Source: Suilimivivens sp963638365 (lineage in GTDB: Bacteria; Bacillota; Clostridia; Lachnospirales; Lachnospiraceae). Taken from it: a stretch of DNA of 64,000 nucleotides. The position numbers and the translations under genes are program-made. Positions 49,989 through 59,700 of the stretch are shown here, piece by piece. The notes under the pieces were generated by a model. The model was not told where the DNA came from and ran no database searches. It was given only the letters and a program-made list of their open reading frames with translations. The first letter of the stretch is position 1; every line of letters begins with the position of its first letter. Location: contig CAVHRK010000097.1 of assembly GCA_963638365.1 (NCBI GenBank), forward strand, positions 15,536-79,535. Direction: 5' to 3'.

Positions 49989-52082
49989 ATGAATATTTAC
50001 ACAACAGATAAGATTCGTAATGTTGCTCTGATTGGACATGGGGGAAGCGGTAAAACGTCTTTGACAGAAGCAATGGCATATCTGTCCGGAATTACCTCCC
50101 GGATGGGGAAAGTCGATGACGGTAATACCGTAAGTGATTTTGATAAAGAAGAAATCAAACGTAAGATTTCCATAAATACTTCCGTGATTCCCATTGAGTG
50201 GGAAGGATACAAGATCAATATTCTCGATACACCCGGATTTTTCGATTTCGCAGGGGAAGTAGAGGAAGCGATCAGTGCAGCAGGCGCAGTCATTATCGTA
50301 GTGAATGGCAAGTCCGGCGTGGAGGTCGGAACCCAGAAGGCATGGGAGCTTTGTGAGAAGTATAAGCTGCCCCGTATGATTTATGTCAGCAATATGGATG
50401 TGGATCAGGCTTCTTTCCGACAGGTAGTAGAGGACATGACCGCGATGTTTGGGAAGAAGATGGCACCGTTCCATCTGCCGATCCGTGAGAACGAGAAGTT
50501 CGTTGGTTATGTTAATGTTATTACCGAGACCGGTAACCGCTGGCAGGGCAAGGACGTTGTGGAATGTGAGGTTCCCGAGTACAATAAGGCAAACTTACAG
50601 ATCTGCCGGGATACGCTGATGGAGGCAGTTGCTGAGACCAGTGAAGAAATGATGGAGCGTTATTTTGGCGGAGAGACCTTTTCCGAAGCAGAGATCCGTG
50701 CTGCATTACGGACGAATGTCTGTGACGGAAGTATTGTTCCGATGACCATGGGATCCAATATTTTATGTCAGGGTGTTTATACCCTGCTTGATGATATCAT
50801 TAAATACTTCCCGAGTCCGGAGAACCGTGTCGTTGCTGGAATCAATATGAAGACGAACGACATTTATCATGCAGATTATGATTTCTCCAAGGCAAAATCA
50901 GCTTACATATGGAAGACCATCGTAGATCCGTTCATCGGTAAATATTCTTTGATTAAAGTAAATTCCGGTGTATTGAAGTCGGATGACATGATCTACAATG
51001 TAGACCGTGCTATTGAAGAGAAGGTTGGCAAGCTTTATGTTTTACAGGGCAATAAGCCGATCGAAGTGAAGGAGCTGCATGCCGGAGATATCGGTGCACT
51101 TGCGAAACTGACCGCAGCACGTACTGGAAACAGTCTTTCCACGAAAGCAACCACGATTAAGTATGGTAAATGGGAGATGCCCGTTCCTTATACTTACATG
51201 AGATATAAACCGAAGAATAAGGCAGATGTCGATAAGCTGTCGCAGGCTTTGCAGAAGATTTCGCATGAAGACCTGACGATGAAATACGTCAACGATGCGG
51301 AGAACAAGCAGATGCTGCTTTACGGTATGGGTGACCTGCATCTGGAGGTGATTGCAAGCAAGCTCTTAAATGATTATAAGGTAGAGATTGAATTAAGTAA
51401 GCCGAAGGTTGCATTCCGTGAAACAATCAAGAAAACCAGTGACGTGGAATATAAGTATAAGAAGCAGTCCGGCGGACATGGACAGTACGGTCATGTCAAG
51501 ATGCGCTTTAGTCCTTCGGGTAATCTGGAAGAGCCGTATGAGTTTGAACAGGTGGTTGTAGGCGGTGCCGTTCCGAAGAACTACTTCCCGGCAGTTGAGA
51601 AGGGAATTCAGGAATCCGTATTGAAGGGGCCTCTGGCTGCTTATCCGGTTGTTGGTGTGAAAGCGGTTCTTTATGATGGTTCATATCATCCGGTAGATTC
51701 CTCTGAAATGGCATTCAAGATGGCAACGATCCAGGCATTTAAGAAGGGCTTCATGGAAGCACATCCGGTATTGCTTGAACCGATTGTCTCCTTAAAGGTT
51801 ACCGTTCCGGACAGCTATACCGGTGACATTATGGGTGATCTCAATAAGAGAAGAGGAAGAGTGCTCGGCATGAATCCTTCTGCACAGGGTAAGCAGATCA
51901 TTGAAGCGGATGTTCCGATGATGGAGTTGTTTGGATATTGTACCGATCTTCGTTCCATGACCGGAGGAAGAGGCGAATTCGAGTATCAGTTCTCACGCTA
52001 TGAACAGTGTCCTTCGGATGTACAGGAGAAGGAAGTGGCAGCGAGAGCAGCGAAGGTTGCAGAGGGTAGTGAAGAAGCATAA
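49989..52082 (+). CDS. EF-G-like translation factor GTPase (FusA2 type)
   Basis: A 697-residue protein with the five-domain layout of elongation factor G: GTPase domain (about 1-275), beta-barrel, two domains around the PFTYMRYKP-like VPYTYMRYKPKNKADVDKL region, the QSGGHGQYGHVKMRFSP domain IV segment and a C-terminal domain. Motifs differ from canonical EF-G. G1 is GHGGSGKTS. G3 is DTPGFFDF, where EF-G has DTPGHVDF with the catalytic histidine. G4 reads SNMD instead of NKMD. It is therefore a paralogue of the FusA2 class rather than the main translocase; such proteins may act in ribosome recycling, stress or antibiotic protection. No tet(M)-type identity is claimed. GGAGGG precedes the ATG. 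Confidence 0.88.
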   Translation: MNIYTTDKIRNVALIGHGGSGKTSLTEAMAYLSGITSRMGKVDDGNTVSDFDKEEIKRKISINTSVIPIEWEGYKINILDTPGFFDFAGEVEEAISAAGAVIIVVNGKSGVEVGTQKAWELCEKYKLPRMIYVSNMDVDQASFRQVVEDMTAMFGKKMAPFHLPIRENEKFVGYVNVITETGNRWQGKDVVECEVPEYNKANLQICRDTLMEAVAETSEEMMERYFGGETFSEAEIRAALRTNVCDGSIVPMTMGSNILCQGVYTLLDDIIKYFPSPENRVVAGINMKTNDIYHADYDFSKAKSAYIWKTIVDPFIGKYSLIKVNSGVLKSDDMIYNVDRAIEEKVGKLYVLQGNKPIEVKELHAGDIGALAKLTAARTGNSLSTKATTIKYGKWEMPVPYTYMRYKPKNKADVDKLSQALQKISHEDLTMKYVNDAENKQMLLYGMGDLHLEVIASKLLNDYKVEIELSKPKVAFRETIKKTSDVEYKYKKQSGGHGQYGHVKMRFSPSGNLEEPYEFEQVVVGGAVPKNYFPAVEKGIQESVLKGPLAAYPVVGVKAVLYDGSYHPVDSSEMAFKMATIQAFKKGFMEAHPVLLEPIVSLKVTVPDSYTGDIMGDLNKRRGRVLGMNPSAQGKQIIEADVPMMELFGYCTDLRSMTGGRGEFEYQFSRYEQCPSDVQEKEVAARAAKVAEGSEEA

Positions 52083-52106
52083 AAGAAACAGAAACAGGGT
52101 TTTGGC

Positions 52107-52139
52107 GGGGGATATCGAAAAGGTATCCCCCTTTTCTTG
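52107..52139 (+). terminator. Terminator of the EF-G-like gene
   Basis: GGGGGATA (52107-52114), loop of 9 bases, TATCCCCC (52124-52131), then TTTTCTT. The T tract runs straight into the -35 box of leuS. Confidence 0.88.
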
Positions 52140-52165
52140 ACATTTGCTGGCAGAATAGGTACAAT
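52137..52165 (+). promoter_or_regulatory. Promoter of leuS
   Basis: Perfect -35 TTGACA (52137-52142), 17-base spacer, TACAAT (52160-52165). The leader is about 50 bases, without any T-box or other riboswitch feature. Confidence 0.78.
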
Positions 52166-52222
52166 TTAGGTTGGTTTTTATAGAAGCAAAGAGTTCGATG
52201 AAAGAAAGGCTGGGTAATCGCT

Positions 52223-54634
52223 ATGGCAATCCCTTATAATCACAGAGAAATTGAAAGCAAATGGCAGAAGTACTGGGAGGAGCATCAGACATTCAAGACC
52301 GATGTCTGGGACTTTTCCAAACCCAAGTATTATGCTTTAGATATGTTCCCTTATCCTTCCGGAGTCGGTTTGCATGCCGGACATCCCGAAGGCTATACCG
52401 CAACCGATATCATGTCCAGAATGAAGAGAATGCAGGGCTACAATGTACTTCATCCCATGGGCTATGATTCTTTCGGCCTTCCGGCAGAACAGTATGCTGT
52501 AACGACCGGTCATCATCCGGCAGGCTTCACCGAAAAGAATATAGAGACTTTTACCAATCAGTTAAAGGAACTCGGCTTTGATTATGACTGGTCCAAGATG
52601 ATTGCCACCTCTGATCCGAAGTTCTATAAATGGACCCAGTGGATTTTCAAGCAGTTATATTTAGACGGCTATGCAAAGCTTGTTGACATGCCGGTAAACT
52701 GGTGTGAGGAACTGGGAACCGTTCTTTCCAATGATGAGGTCATTGATGGCAAGTCCGAGCGTGGCGGCTATCCGGTTATCCGCAAGAACATGAAACAGTG
52801 GGTAATTGACCAGGTGGCCTTTGCAGATAAGCTTCTGGAAGGCTTAAATGAAATCGACTGGCCGGAATCCACGAAGGACATCCAGAGACACTGGATCGGA
52901 CGTTCCGAAGGTGTGGAAGTGAAGTTCCAGATCGTAGGCGGTGGAGAGTTCTCCATTTACACGACCTGTATTGAAACCATTTATGGTATTACCTTTATGG
53001 TACTGGCTCCCGACGGGCAGATCGTAAAGGATTTAATGCCGAGAATTCAGAACAAAGAGGAAGTACAGGCCTATATCGATGAAACCATCAAGAAGAACGA
53101 TATGGACCGTACCGAATTAAATAAAACAAAGTCCGGATGTGAATTAAAGGGCGTTACCTGTATCAATCCGGTAAACGGTAAGGAGGTTCCACTTTACATT
53201 GGTGATTTCGTACTGGCAAATTACGGAACCGGTGCTGTTATGGCCGTTCCTTCCCATGACCAGAGAGACTTTGAATATTCCGTGGCACACAACATTCCCC
53301 GTATCCAGGTTATTGACGGGGCAGACGTTTCGGAGCATGCGTTTGAAAAGCAGGATTACCTTGGCAAGGGCTGCAAGCTGATCAATTCCGAAGAATTTAC
53401 CGGACTTACGGTAGAAGAAGCCAAGGAAGCTATTACCAATAAGCTTGTTTCCATGGGCGTAGCCAAGAAGACTGTCAACTATCATTTCCGTGAATGGATC
53501 TTTGCCCGTCAGCGTTACTGGGGCGAGCCCGTACCGGTGGTTTATACCGAAGACGGACAGATTCATGTACTGGATGATGATGAACTCCCGTTAGTTCTTC
53601 CGGAACTTGAGGATTACAAGGGACGCAACGGACAGGCTCCGCTTGAGAATGCAACCGAATGGAAGCAGTACGATCATAACGGAGTAAAGGGTAAGAGAGA
53701 GACCTCTACCATGCCCGGATCGGCAGGATCTTCCTGGTATTATCTCCGTTATATTGATCCCGATAATGATAAGGAATTTGCAAATCAGGAGTTGTTAAAG
53801 CACTGGATGCCGGTTGACCTTTATGTCGGAGGACCGGAGCATGCAGTTGGACATTTGATGTATTCAAGAATCTGGAACCACTTCCTTTATGACAAGGGTC
53901 TTTCTCCTGTCAAAGAACCGTTTAAGAAACTCGTTCATCAGGGAATGATTTTAGGTGAAAATGGAATCAAGATGGGCAAGCGTTTCCCGGAATTTGTTGT
54001 AAATCCGAGTGATATCGTCCGTGACTTCGGTGCCGACACCCTTCGTCTTTATGAAATGTTTATGGGTCCTTTAGAGGTATCCAAGCCGTGGAGCCAGCAG
54101 GGTGTGGAAGGTGCCAGAAGATTTATCGGAAGAGTATTTAAGTATTTTACCGAACCTGAGAATATTACCGAGGAAAATGATGAATCCTTAAAGAAGGTAT
54201 ATCATCAGACGGTTAAGAAGGTTACCTCCGATTTTGAAACCTTAGGTTTTAATACCGCAATCGCACAGATGATGATCTTTATGAATGCCGCAACGAAGGG
54301 CAAATGTCCCCGTGAATATGCAGAAGGCTTCATTAAGATGTTCTCCTGTATCTGTCCTCATACCGGTGAGGAACTCTGGGAGAAACTCGGACATACCGGA
54401 ACCATTGCTTTTGAGAAGTGGCCGGAATATGACGAAGCTGCTGTTAAGGAGGACACCGTAGAAATCGGTATCCAGATTAATGGTAAGGTGAAAGCAACCG
54501 TAATGCTTCCGGCAGATGTCGATAAGGATACCGCGATCGCAAAGGGTAAGGAAGTTGTTGCAGATAAGCTGACCGGAACCATTGTAAAAGAAATTTATGT
54601 ACCGGGACGTATTATTAATATCGTAGTGAAATAA
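52223..54634 (+). CDS. leuS: Leucine--tRNA ligase
   Basis: An 803-residue class I synthetase. The HIGH-type motif is HAGH in YPSGVGLHAGHPEGYT (about residue 50). The CP1 editing domain covers about 220-400 and includes YGTGAVMAVPSHDQRDFEY. SSWYYLRYIDP and the C-terminal anticodon-binding part follow. The KMSKS loop reads KMGKRFPEFVVNPSD (about 590), a variant in which the second Ser is Arg and the loop sequence differs from the usual SKSKGN. I believe this is shared by clostridial relatives. Length is normal. It stands alone between a terminator and the plsX promoter. Confidence 0.96.
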   Translation: MAIPYNHREIESKWQKYWEEHQTFKTDVWDFSKPKYYALDMFPYPSGVGLHAGHPEGYTATDIMSRMKRMQGYNVLHPMGYDSFGLPAEQYAVTTGHHPAGFTEKNIETFTNQLKELGFDYDWSKMIATSDPKFYKWTQWIFKQLYLDGYAKLVDMPVNWCEELGTVLSNDEVIDGKSERGGYPVIRKNMKQWVIDQVAFADKLLEGLNEIDWPESTKDIQRHWIGRSEGVEVKFQIVGGGEFSIYTTCIETIYGITFMVLAPDGQIVKDLMPRIQNKEEVQAYIDETIKKNDMDRTELNKTKSGCELKGVTCINPVNGKEVPLYIGDFVLANYGTGAVMAVPSHDQRDFEYSVAHNIPRIQVIDGADVSEHAFEKQDYLGKGCKLINSEEFTGLTVEEAKEAITNKLVSMGVAKKTVNYHFREWIFARQRYWGEPVPVVYTEDGQIHVLDDDELPLVLPELEDYKGRNGQAPLENATEWKQYDHNGVKGKRETSTMPGSAGSSWYYLRYIDPDNDKEFANQELLKHWMPVDLYVGGPEHAVGHLMYSRIWNHFLYDKGLSPVKEPFKKLVHQGMILGENGIKMGKRFPEFVVNPSDIVRDFGADTLRLYEMFMGPLEVSKPWSQQGVEGARRFIGRVFKYFTEPENITEENDESLKKVYHQTVKKVTSDFETLGFNTAIAQMMIFMNAATKGKCPREYAEGFIKMFSCICPHTGEELWEKLGHTGTIAFEKWPEYDEAAVKEDTVEIGIQINGKVKATVMLPADVDKDTAIAKGKEVVADKLTGTIVKEIYVPGRIINIVVK

Positions 54635-54647
54635 TCATAAACTTGGC

Positions 54648-54676
54648 TTGATTTTTACCAAACGGTCTAGTATATT
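54648..54676 (+). promoter_or_regulatory. Predicted promoter of plsX-acpP
   Basis: TTGATT (54648-54653), 17-base spacer, TATATT (54671-54676). The plsX ATG is at 54705. No FapR-type operator is visible. Confidence 0.55.
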
Positions 54677-54704
54677 TAAGAAAGGTATGGACGGAGGTTT
54701 CTAA

Positions 54705-55718
54705 ATGGCTGATTTTATCAATGTTGCAGTAGACGCTATGGGCGGTGATAATGCCCCTGTAGAAATCGTAAAGGGCGTTGTCGATGCAGTTCATGCAAAC
54801 GATCATGTCAAGGTATACCTGACCGGACAGGAAGAGATTGTCCGCAGGGAACTTGAGAAATATACCTATCCGGAAGAACAGATTGAGGTAGTGAATGCAA
54901 CGGAGGTCATTGAAACTGCAGAGCCTCCGGTTATGGCAATCCGCCGCAAGAAGGATTCTTCTATCGTTAAAGCGCTGAATTTAGTGAAGGACGGTACCTG
55001 TGATGCGTTTGTGTCTGCAGGCAGTACCGGTGCAACACTGGTCGGTGGACAGGTAATTGTCGGAAGAATTAAAGGTGTGGAACGTCCGCCTCTTGCTCCG
55101 TTGATTCCGACGGAGAAGGGATGCGCACTGTTGATTGACTGTGGTGCGAATGTCGATGCAAGACCTTCCCATCTCGTACAGTTTGCCAAGATGGGTTCTG
55201 TATATATGGAAAGTGTTATGGGCATTCAGAATCCCCGTGTCGGTATCGTAAATATCGGTGCGGAGGAAGAAAAGGGAAATGCACTGGTGAAGGAAACCTA
55301 CCCGCTTTTAAAGAACTGTCCGGATATTCATTTTATCGGAAGCGTGGAGGCGAGAGATATTCCGGCAGGCGCCGCCGATGTCATTGTCTGTGAGGCATTT
55401 GTCGGTAATGTCATCCTTAAGATGTATGAGGGTGTTGGCAGATCCCTGCTCCATAAGGTAAAGGAAGGCATGATGTCTTCCCTGCGCAGTAAAATCGGTG
55501 CGCTTCTTGTGAAGCCTGCACTCAAGGAAACGCTTAAGGCGTTTGACCTGGAGCAGTATGGTGGGGCACCGTTATTGGGACTTAAGGGTCTTGTGGTGAA
55601 GACACATGGCAGTTCCAAGGCCGTGGAAATTAAGAATTCTATTCTGCAATGCATCACATTTTCAGAACAGAATATTAATCAAAAAATAAAAGAAAAAATC
55701 ACTATGGAAGAGAACTAG
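54705..55718 (+). CDS. plsX: Phosphate acyltransferase PlsX
   Basis: A 337-residue peripheral membrane enzyme that makes acyl phosphate from acyl-ACP, the first step of phospholipid synthesis in Gram-positives, for use by PlsY. Marks are VAVDAMGGDNAPVEIVKGVV at the N-terminus, SAGSTGATLVGG, the PTEKGCALLIDCGANVDARP segment, GIVNIGAEEEKGN and the C-terminal LLGLKGLVVKTHGSS. GGAGG lies before ATG 54705. The acpP gene, encoding its acyl carrier, starts 14 bases later. Confidence 0.96.
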   Translation: MADFINVAVDAMGGDNAPVEIVKGVVDAVHANDHVKVYLTGQEEIVRRELEKYTYPEEQIEVVNATEVIETAEPPVMAIRRKKDSSIVKALNLVKDGTCDAFVSAGSTGATLVGGQVIVGRIKGVERPPLAPLIPTEKGCALLIDCGANVDARPSHLVQFAKMGSVYMESVMGIQNPRVGIVNIGAEEEKGNALVKETYPLLKNCPDIHFIGSVEARDIPAGAADVIVCEAFVGNVILKMYEGVGRSLLHKVKEGMMSSLRSKIGALLVKPALKETLKAFDLEQYGGAPLLGLKGLVVKTHGSSKAVEIKNSILQCITFSEQNINQKIKEKITMEEN

Positions 55719-55732
55719 AAAGGATTATCACT

Positions 55733-55963
55733 ATGGAATTTGAAAAATTAAAAAAAATTATTGCAGACGTATTAAACGTTGATCCCGATGAAATTACGAT
55801 GGACACTACGTTCCTTGACGATCTGGGAGCTGATTCTTTGGATGTTTTTCAGATTATTATGGGAATTGAAGAGGAGTTTGATATAGAAGTTCCTGCAGAA
55901 GAAGCTGAGAAGATCACAACAGTGGAAGAAGCAGTGAATATGATCAAGGCTGCAACCAACTAA
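55733..55963 (+). CDS. acpP: Acyl carrier protein
   Basis: A 76-residue ACP, acidic and four-helical. The phosphopantetheine serine is Ser35 in DDLGADSLD. Typical length, and the IEEEFDIEVPAEEAEKI segment is canonical. It carries growing acyl chains for fatty-acid synthesis and donates to PlsX just upstream. AAAGGA is the ribosome site. A strong terminator follows, so the plsX-acpP unit can end here, with any read-through reaching rnc. Confidence 0.97.
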   Translation: MEFEKLKKIIADVLNVDPDEITMDTTFLDDLGADSLDVFQIIMGIEEEFDIEVPAEEAEKITTVEEAVNMIKAATN

Positions 55964-55995
55964 AGATGATCCGGTCTTTTGCATATATTGCAGAT

Positions 55996-56020
55996 AAAAA
56001 AGCCCTTACAGGGCTTTTTT
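55996..56020 (+). terminator. Terminator after acpP
   Basis: AAAAAAGCCCT (55996-56006), loop TAC, AGGGCTTTTTT (56010-56020). Perfect 11-bp arms. Confidence 0.93.
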
Positions 56021-56042
56021 CCGATATTGCCATGCATATGAG

Positions 56043-56066
56043 AAAATGATCCGATGGATCATTTTT
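56043..56066 (+). terminator. Second hairpin between acpP and rnc
   Basis: AAAATGATCC (56043-56052), loop GAT, GGATCATTTT (56056-56065), then T. It is AT-rich and ends 5 bases before the rnc ribosome site, so it may be a terminator, an attenuator or an RNase III site in the rnc leader. Confidence 0.55.
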
Positions 56067-56080
56067 GAATGGAGAGTGTT

Positions 56081-56764
56081 ATGTTGCCAAATGAAGATTT
56101 TAGTGGTTTAGAAAAGAAAATCGGCTATGAGTTCCAGGACAAGAAGTTATTGCTGCAGGCCTTGACCCATAGCTCTTTTTCAAACGAACAGAAAATTAAT
56201 AAACATCCGAATTATGAACGGTTGGAGTTCTTAGGTGATGCGGTGTTAGAGCTGATTTCAAGTCAGTTCTTTTTCGAACATTATCCGGAGTGGAAGGAAG
56301 GACAGCTTACCAGAGTCCGTTCGTCCATGGTCTGTGAGCCTGCACTTGCCTACTGTGCAAGAGATATTTCCCTGCAGAATTACATTCTTCTTGGTAAGGG
56401 AGAAGAGGCAACCGGAGGAAGAGAGAGAGATTCCATCGTTTCGGATGTCATGGAGGCAGTACTTGGAGCCATTTATCTGGATGGCGGTTTTGAAGAGGCA
56501 AAAAGGTACGTTCACCAGTGGATTCTGTCTGATCTTGAGACGAAGCAGCTTTTTTATGACAGTAAATCCATTTTACAGGAGAGGACACAGAAGGCCGGTA
56601 AGGAGCTGACCTATCGTCTGGTTTCGGAATCCGGACCGGATCATGATAAGGTTTTTGTGATCGAAGCACTGATTGATGGGGAATGTGTGGGAAGCGGCAC
56701 CGGTAAAAGCAAGAAATCTGCGGAACAGCAGGCAGCTTACGGGGTGTTGAAGAAATCCCTATAA
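56081..56764 (+). CDS. rnc: Ribonuclease III
   Basis: A 227-residue double-strand-specific RNase that processes rRNA precursors. The catalytic signature is NYERLEFLGDAVLEL (about residues 40-54), and a second acidic site lies in SDVMEAVLGAIYLDGG. The C-terminal double-stranded RNA-binding domain spans about residues 155-226 (SKSILQERTQKAGKELTY and GTGKSKKSAEQQAAYGVL). ATG 56081 is chosen over 56069 because GGAGAG (56071-56076) lies between them. The gene lies before smc and ftsY as usual. The hairpin in its leader could be a self-cleavage site, as in E. coli. Confidence 0.95.
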   Translation: MLPNEDFSGLEKKIGYEFQDKKLLLQALTHSSFSNEQKINKHPNYERLEFLGDAVLELISSQFFFEHYPEWKEGQLTRVRSSMVCEPALAYCARDISLQNYILLGKGEEATGGRERDSIVSDVMEAVLGAIYLDGGFEEAKRYVHQWILSDLETKQLFYDSKSILQERTQKAGKELTYRLVSESGPDHDKVFVIEALIDGECVGSGTGKSKKSAEQQAAYGVLKKSL

Positions 56765-56793
56765 GAAAATTTACAGAATAGGTTGTTAACGGA

Positions 56794-59700
56794 ATGTATT
56801 TAAAATGTATAGAAATTCATGGATTTAAGTCCTTTGCAAATAAAATTGTGCTTCAGTTTCATAATGGCATCACCGGAATTGTAGGCCCTAACGGAAGCGG
56901 TAAGAGTAATGTTGCCGATGCGGTCCGCTGGGTATTGGGTGAACAGCGTATTAAGCAGCTGCGTGGAGCTTCCATGCAGGATGTCATTTTCTCGGGAACA
57001 GAACTTCGTAAGCCAATGGGATATGCCTATGTGGCAATTACCTTTGACAATTCGGATCACCAGATGGCGATTGATTATGATGAAGTTACCGTTGCCAGAC
57101 GAATCTACCGTTCCGGAGAAAGTGAATATCTGTTGAATGGAACGCCGTGCCGATTAAAGGATGTGAATGAGCTCTTTTATGATACCGGTATCGGTAAGGA
57201 AGGGTATTCCATCATCGGACAGGGCCAGATCGATAAGATTTTAAGTGGTAAGCCGGAAGAGCGCCGAGAGCTTTTTGACGAAGCTGCCGGCATTGTGAAG
57301 TTTAAGAAGCGTAAGGTAGCAGCCCAGAAGAAGTTAGAGGATGAAAAGCAGAATTTAGTCCGTGTAAACGATATTCTTTCCGAACTGGAAAAGCAGGTAG
57401 GACCGTTAGAGAAGCAGTCGGAAAAGGCAAAGATCTACCTGAAAAAGAAGGAAGAACTGAAAACACTGGACGTGAATCTGTTTCTTCTGGAAAATCAGCA
57501 TTTACAGGAGCAGTTAAGCGCAGCAAACGAAAAGTACCAGATTGCCAGCGATGATCTTGCGGAAACCTCGAAGCGTTACGAGCAGATCAGGGAAGAATAC
57601 GAAAAGATTCAGGCAGAAATCGAACAGCTTGATGAAACCATTGAACAGGAACGGAATACCATTACCGATACCAGTGTGATGCGTGGTAAGTTAGAGGGTG
57701 AGATCAATGTCTTAAAGGAACAGATCAAATCCGCGCAGAGCAACGAAGAACATTTTCTTTCACGGCAACAGGCCATTCAGAAGGAAATTGATGACCGGAA
57801 TCTGGATAAGGAAGGGATTCTGAAAGATAAATCGGTGATTGACGAACAGGTTGCCGAAATCGAGAAGAACCGTAATGAATCGAGAGAAAAGCTGCTTACG
57901 GTACAGAAAGCGATTGAAGAATTAAATAACGAAATTGAGAGCGGTAAAAATACGATCATTGATGCGCTGAATGCGAGGGCAACGATTAAATCAAAGCTTG
58001 GACGATACGACAGTATGACCGAGCAGATCAATATCCGGAAGTCCGAGCTGACCTCACGGATCCTACGTGTGAAGTCCGATGAAGCCCAGCAGGAGGCCGT
58101 AATTAAGTCCCTGGAGGAAGAATTTGAGAAGATTAACGAACAGATCCGTGCCTTGAATGATTCCCAGCAGAGTAAGGAAGAAAAGCTTGCCCTGATCCGC
58201 GAGGAACTTTCGAAGAAGGATCAGCTTCTTAGGGATACCCAGGTGAATTACCATCAGGAGAAGTCGAAGCTCGAGGCATTGACGAACCTGACCGAGCGTT
58301 ATGAAGGATACGGCGGAAGTGTCAAGAAGGTCATGGAACGCAAGGATCAGGAAAAGGGAATCATCGGTGTTGTTGCCGACATCATCAAAGTAGATAAGAA
58401 GTATGAAACCGCGATTGAAACGGCGTTAGGCGGTAACATCCAGAATATCGTAACCGACGATGAAGAAACGGCGAAACGTATGATCCGTTTCTTAAAGGAC
58501 ACGAGATCGGGACGAGCCACCTTTTTGCCTTTAACGAGTATTACGAAGCCACAGGAGTTTAAAAATCCCGAGTCCCTTAAGGAAAAGGGTGTGATCGGCA
58601 TGGCAGATGAGCTTGTTCATCTCGATGCGAAATATAAGAATGTAGCGAAAGCCATGTTGGGAAGAATTGTCGTTGTGGATAATGTAGACAATGCCGTAAA
58701 GATCGCAAGGAAATACGATTACGGTATCCGTATGGTTACTTTGGAAGGAGAACTCCTAGTACCGGGCGGTGCCATCAGCGGTGGTGCATTTAAGAATAAC
58801 AGTAATCTCCTCGGACGGCGGCGCGAAATCGAAGAACTGAACGAGAAGGTGAAAAAATATTTAAAACAGGTAGATGAGCTGTTAGAGGACATCGAGAAGA
58901 CCAAGCAGGAGCGTAATCAGTTACGTTTAAGCCTTGAAGAAGACAAGGCTGCCTTACAGAAGAAGTTTATTGAGCAGAATACCGCAAGACTGAATGTCAT
59001 TAAGGCAGAAGAGCGTAAAAATGAAGCATCCGAAGGTTCGGTGGAATTAAAGAATGAAGAACGCGAGATCGAGAACCAGATTCAGGAGATCAACCGGAGC
59101 AAGCAGGAAATCCAGCAGGAATTACAGGATTCCGAGCTGCTTGAAAAGAATGTGGAACAGCAGATCAAGGGCTTTACCGCAGAGCTGGAAGAAAAGCGTA
59201 AGGAAGAGTCCGAACAGTCCGTACATGTTTCCGAATGGGATGTGGAAGTGGAGAAGATGCTGCAGCAGCAGAACTTTCATCAGCAGAATGTGGATCGTAT
59301 TGACGGTGAGATCGAACGGTTATCTGCAGAGTTGCAGGAGGTTTTAGACAGCCTTAAGGAAAGTACAGAGGCGGTTGAACTGAAGCGGAACAATATTACG
59401 GAAATCGAGAAGACCATTGAGGCCTCCCACACAACGAAGTCCGATACGGAAACGAAACTGAAGGATGATATTGCCCATAAGGAAGAACTGTCTGCAAAAC
59501 AGAAGAACTTCTTTACAGACCGCGAATCCCTGGCAGAGAAGATGACAGGCCTTGATAAGGAAGTATACCGTCTGAATTCCCAGAAGGAACGGATTCAGGA
59601 GAACATTGAAAGTCAGATCAATTACATGTGGGATGAATATGAGATCACGTTATCCGATGCATCCTCCATGCGGGATGAAACGATGACCGATTTGTCTGCC

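Noticed and set aside
54635..54704. FapR operator before plsX
   Set aside because: I looked for the TTAGTACCTAGGTACTAA-type palindrome and found only TCTAGTATA, too little to call.
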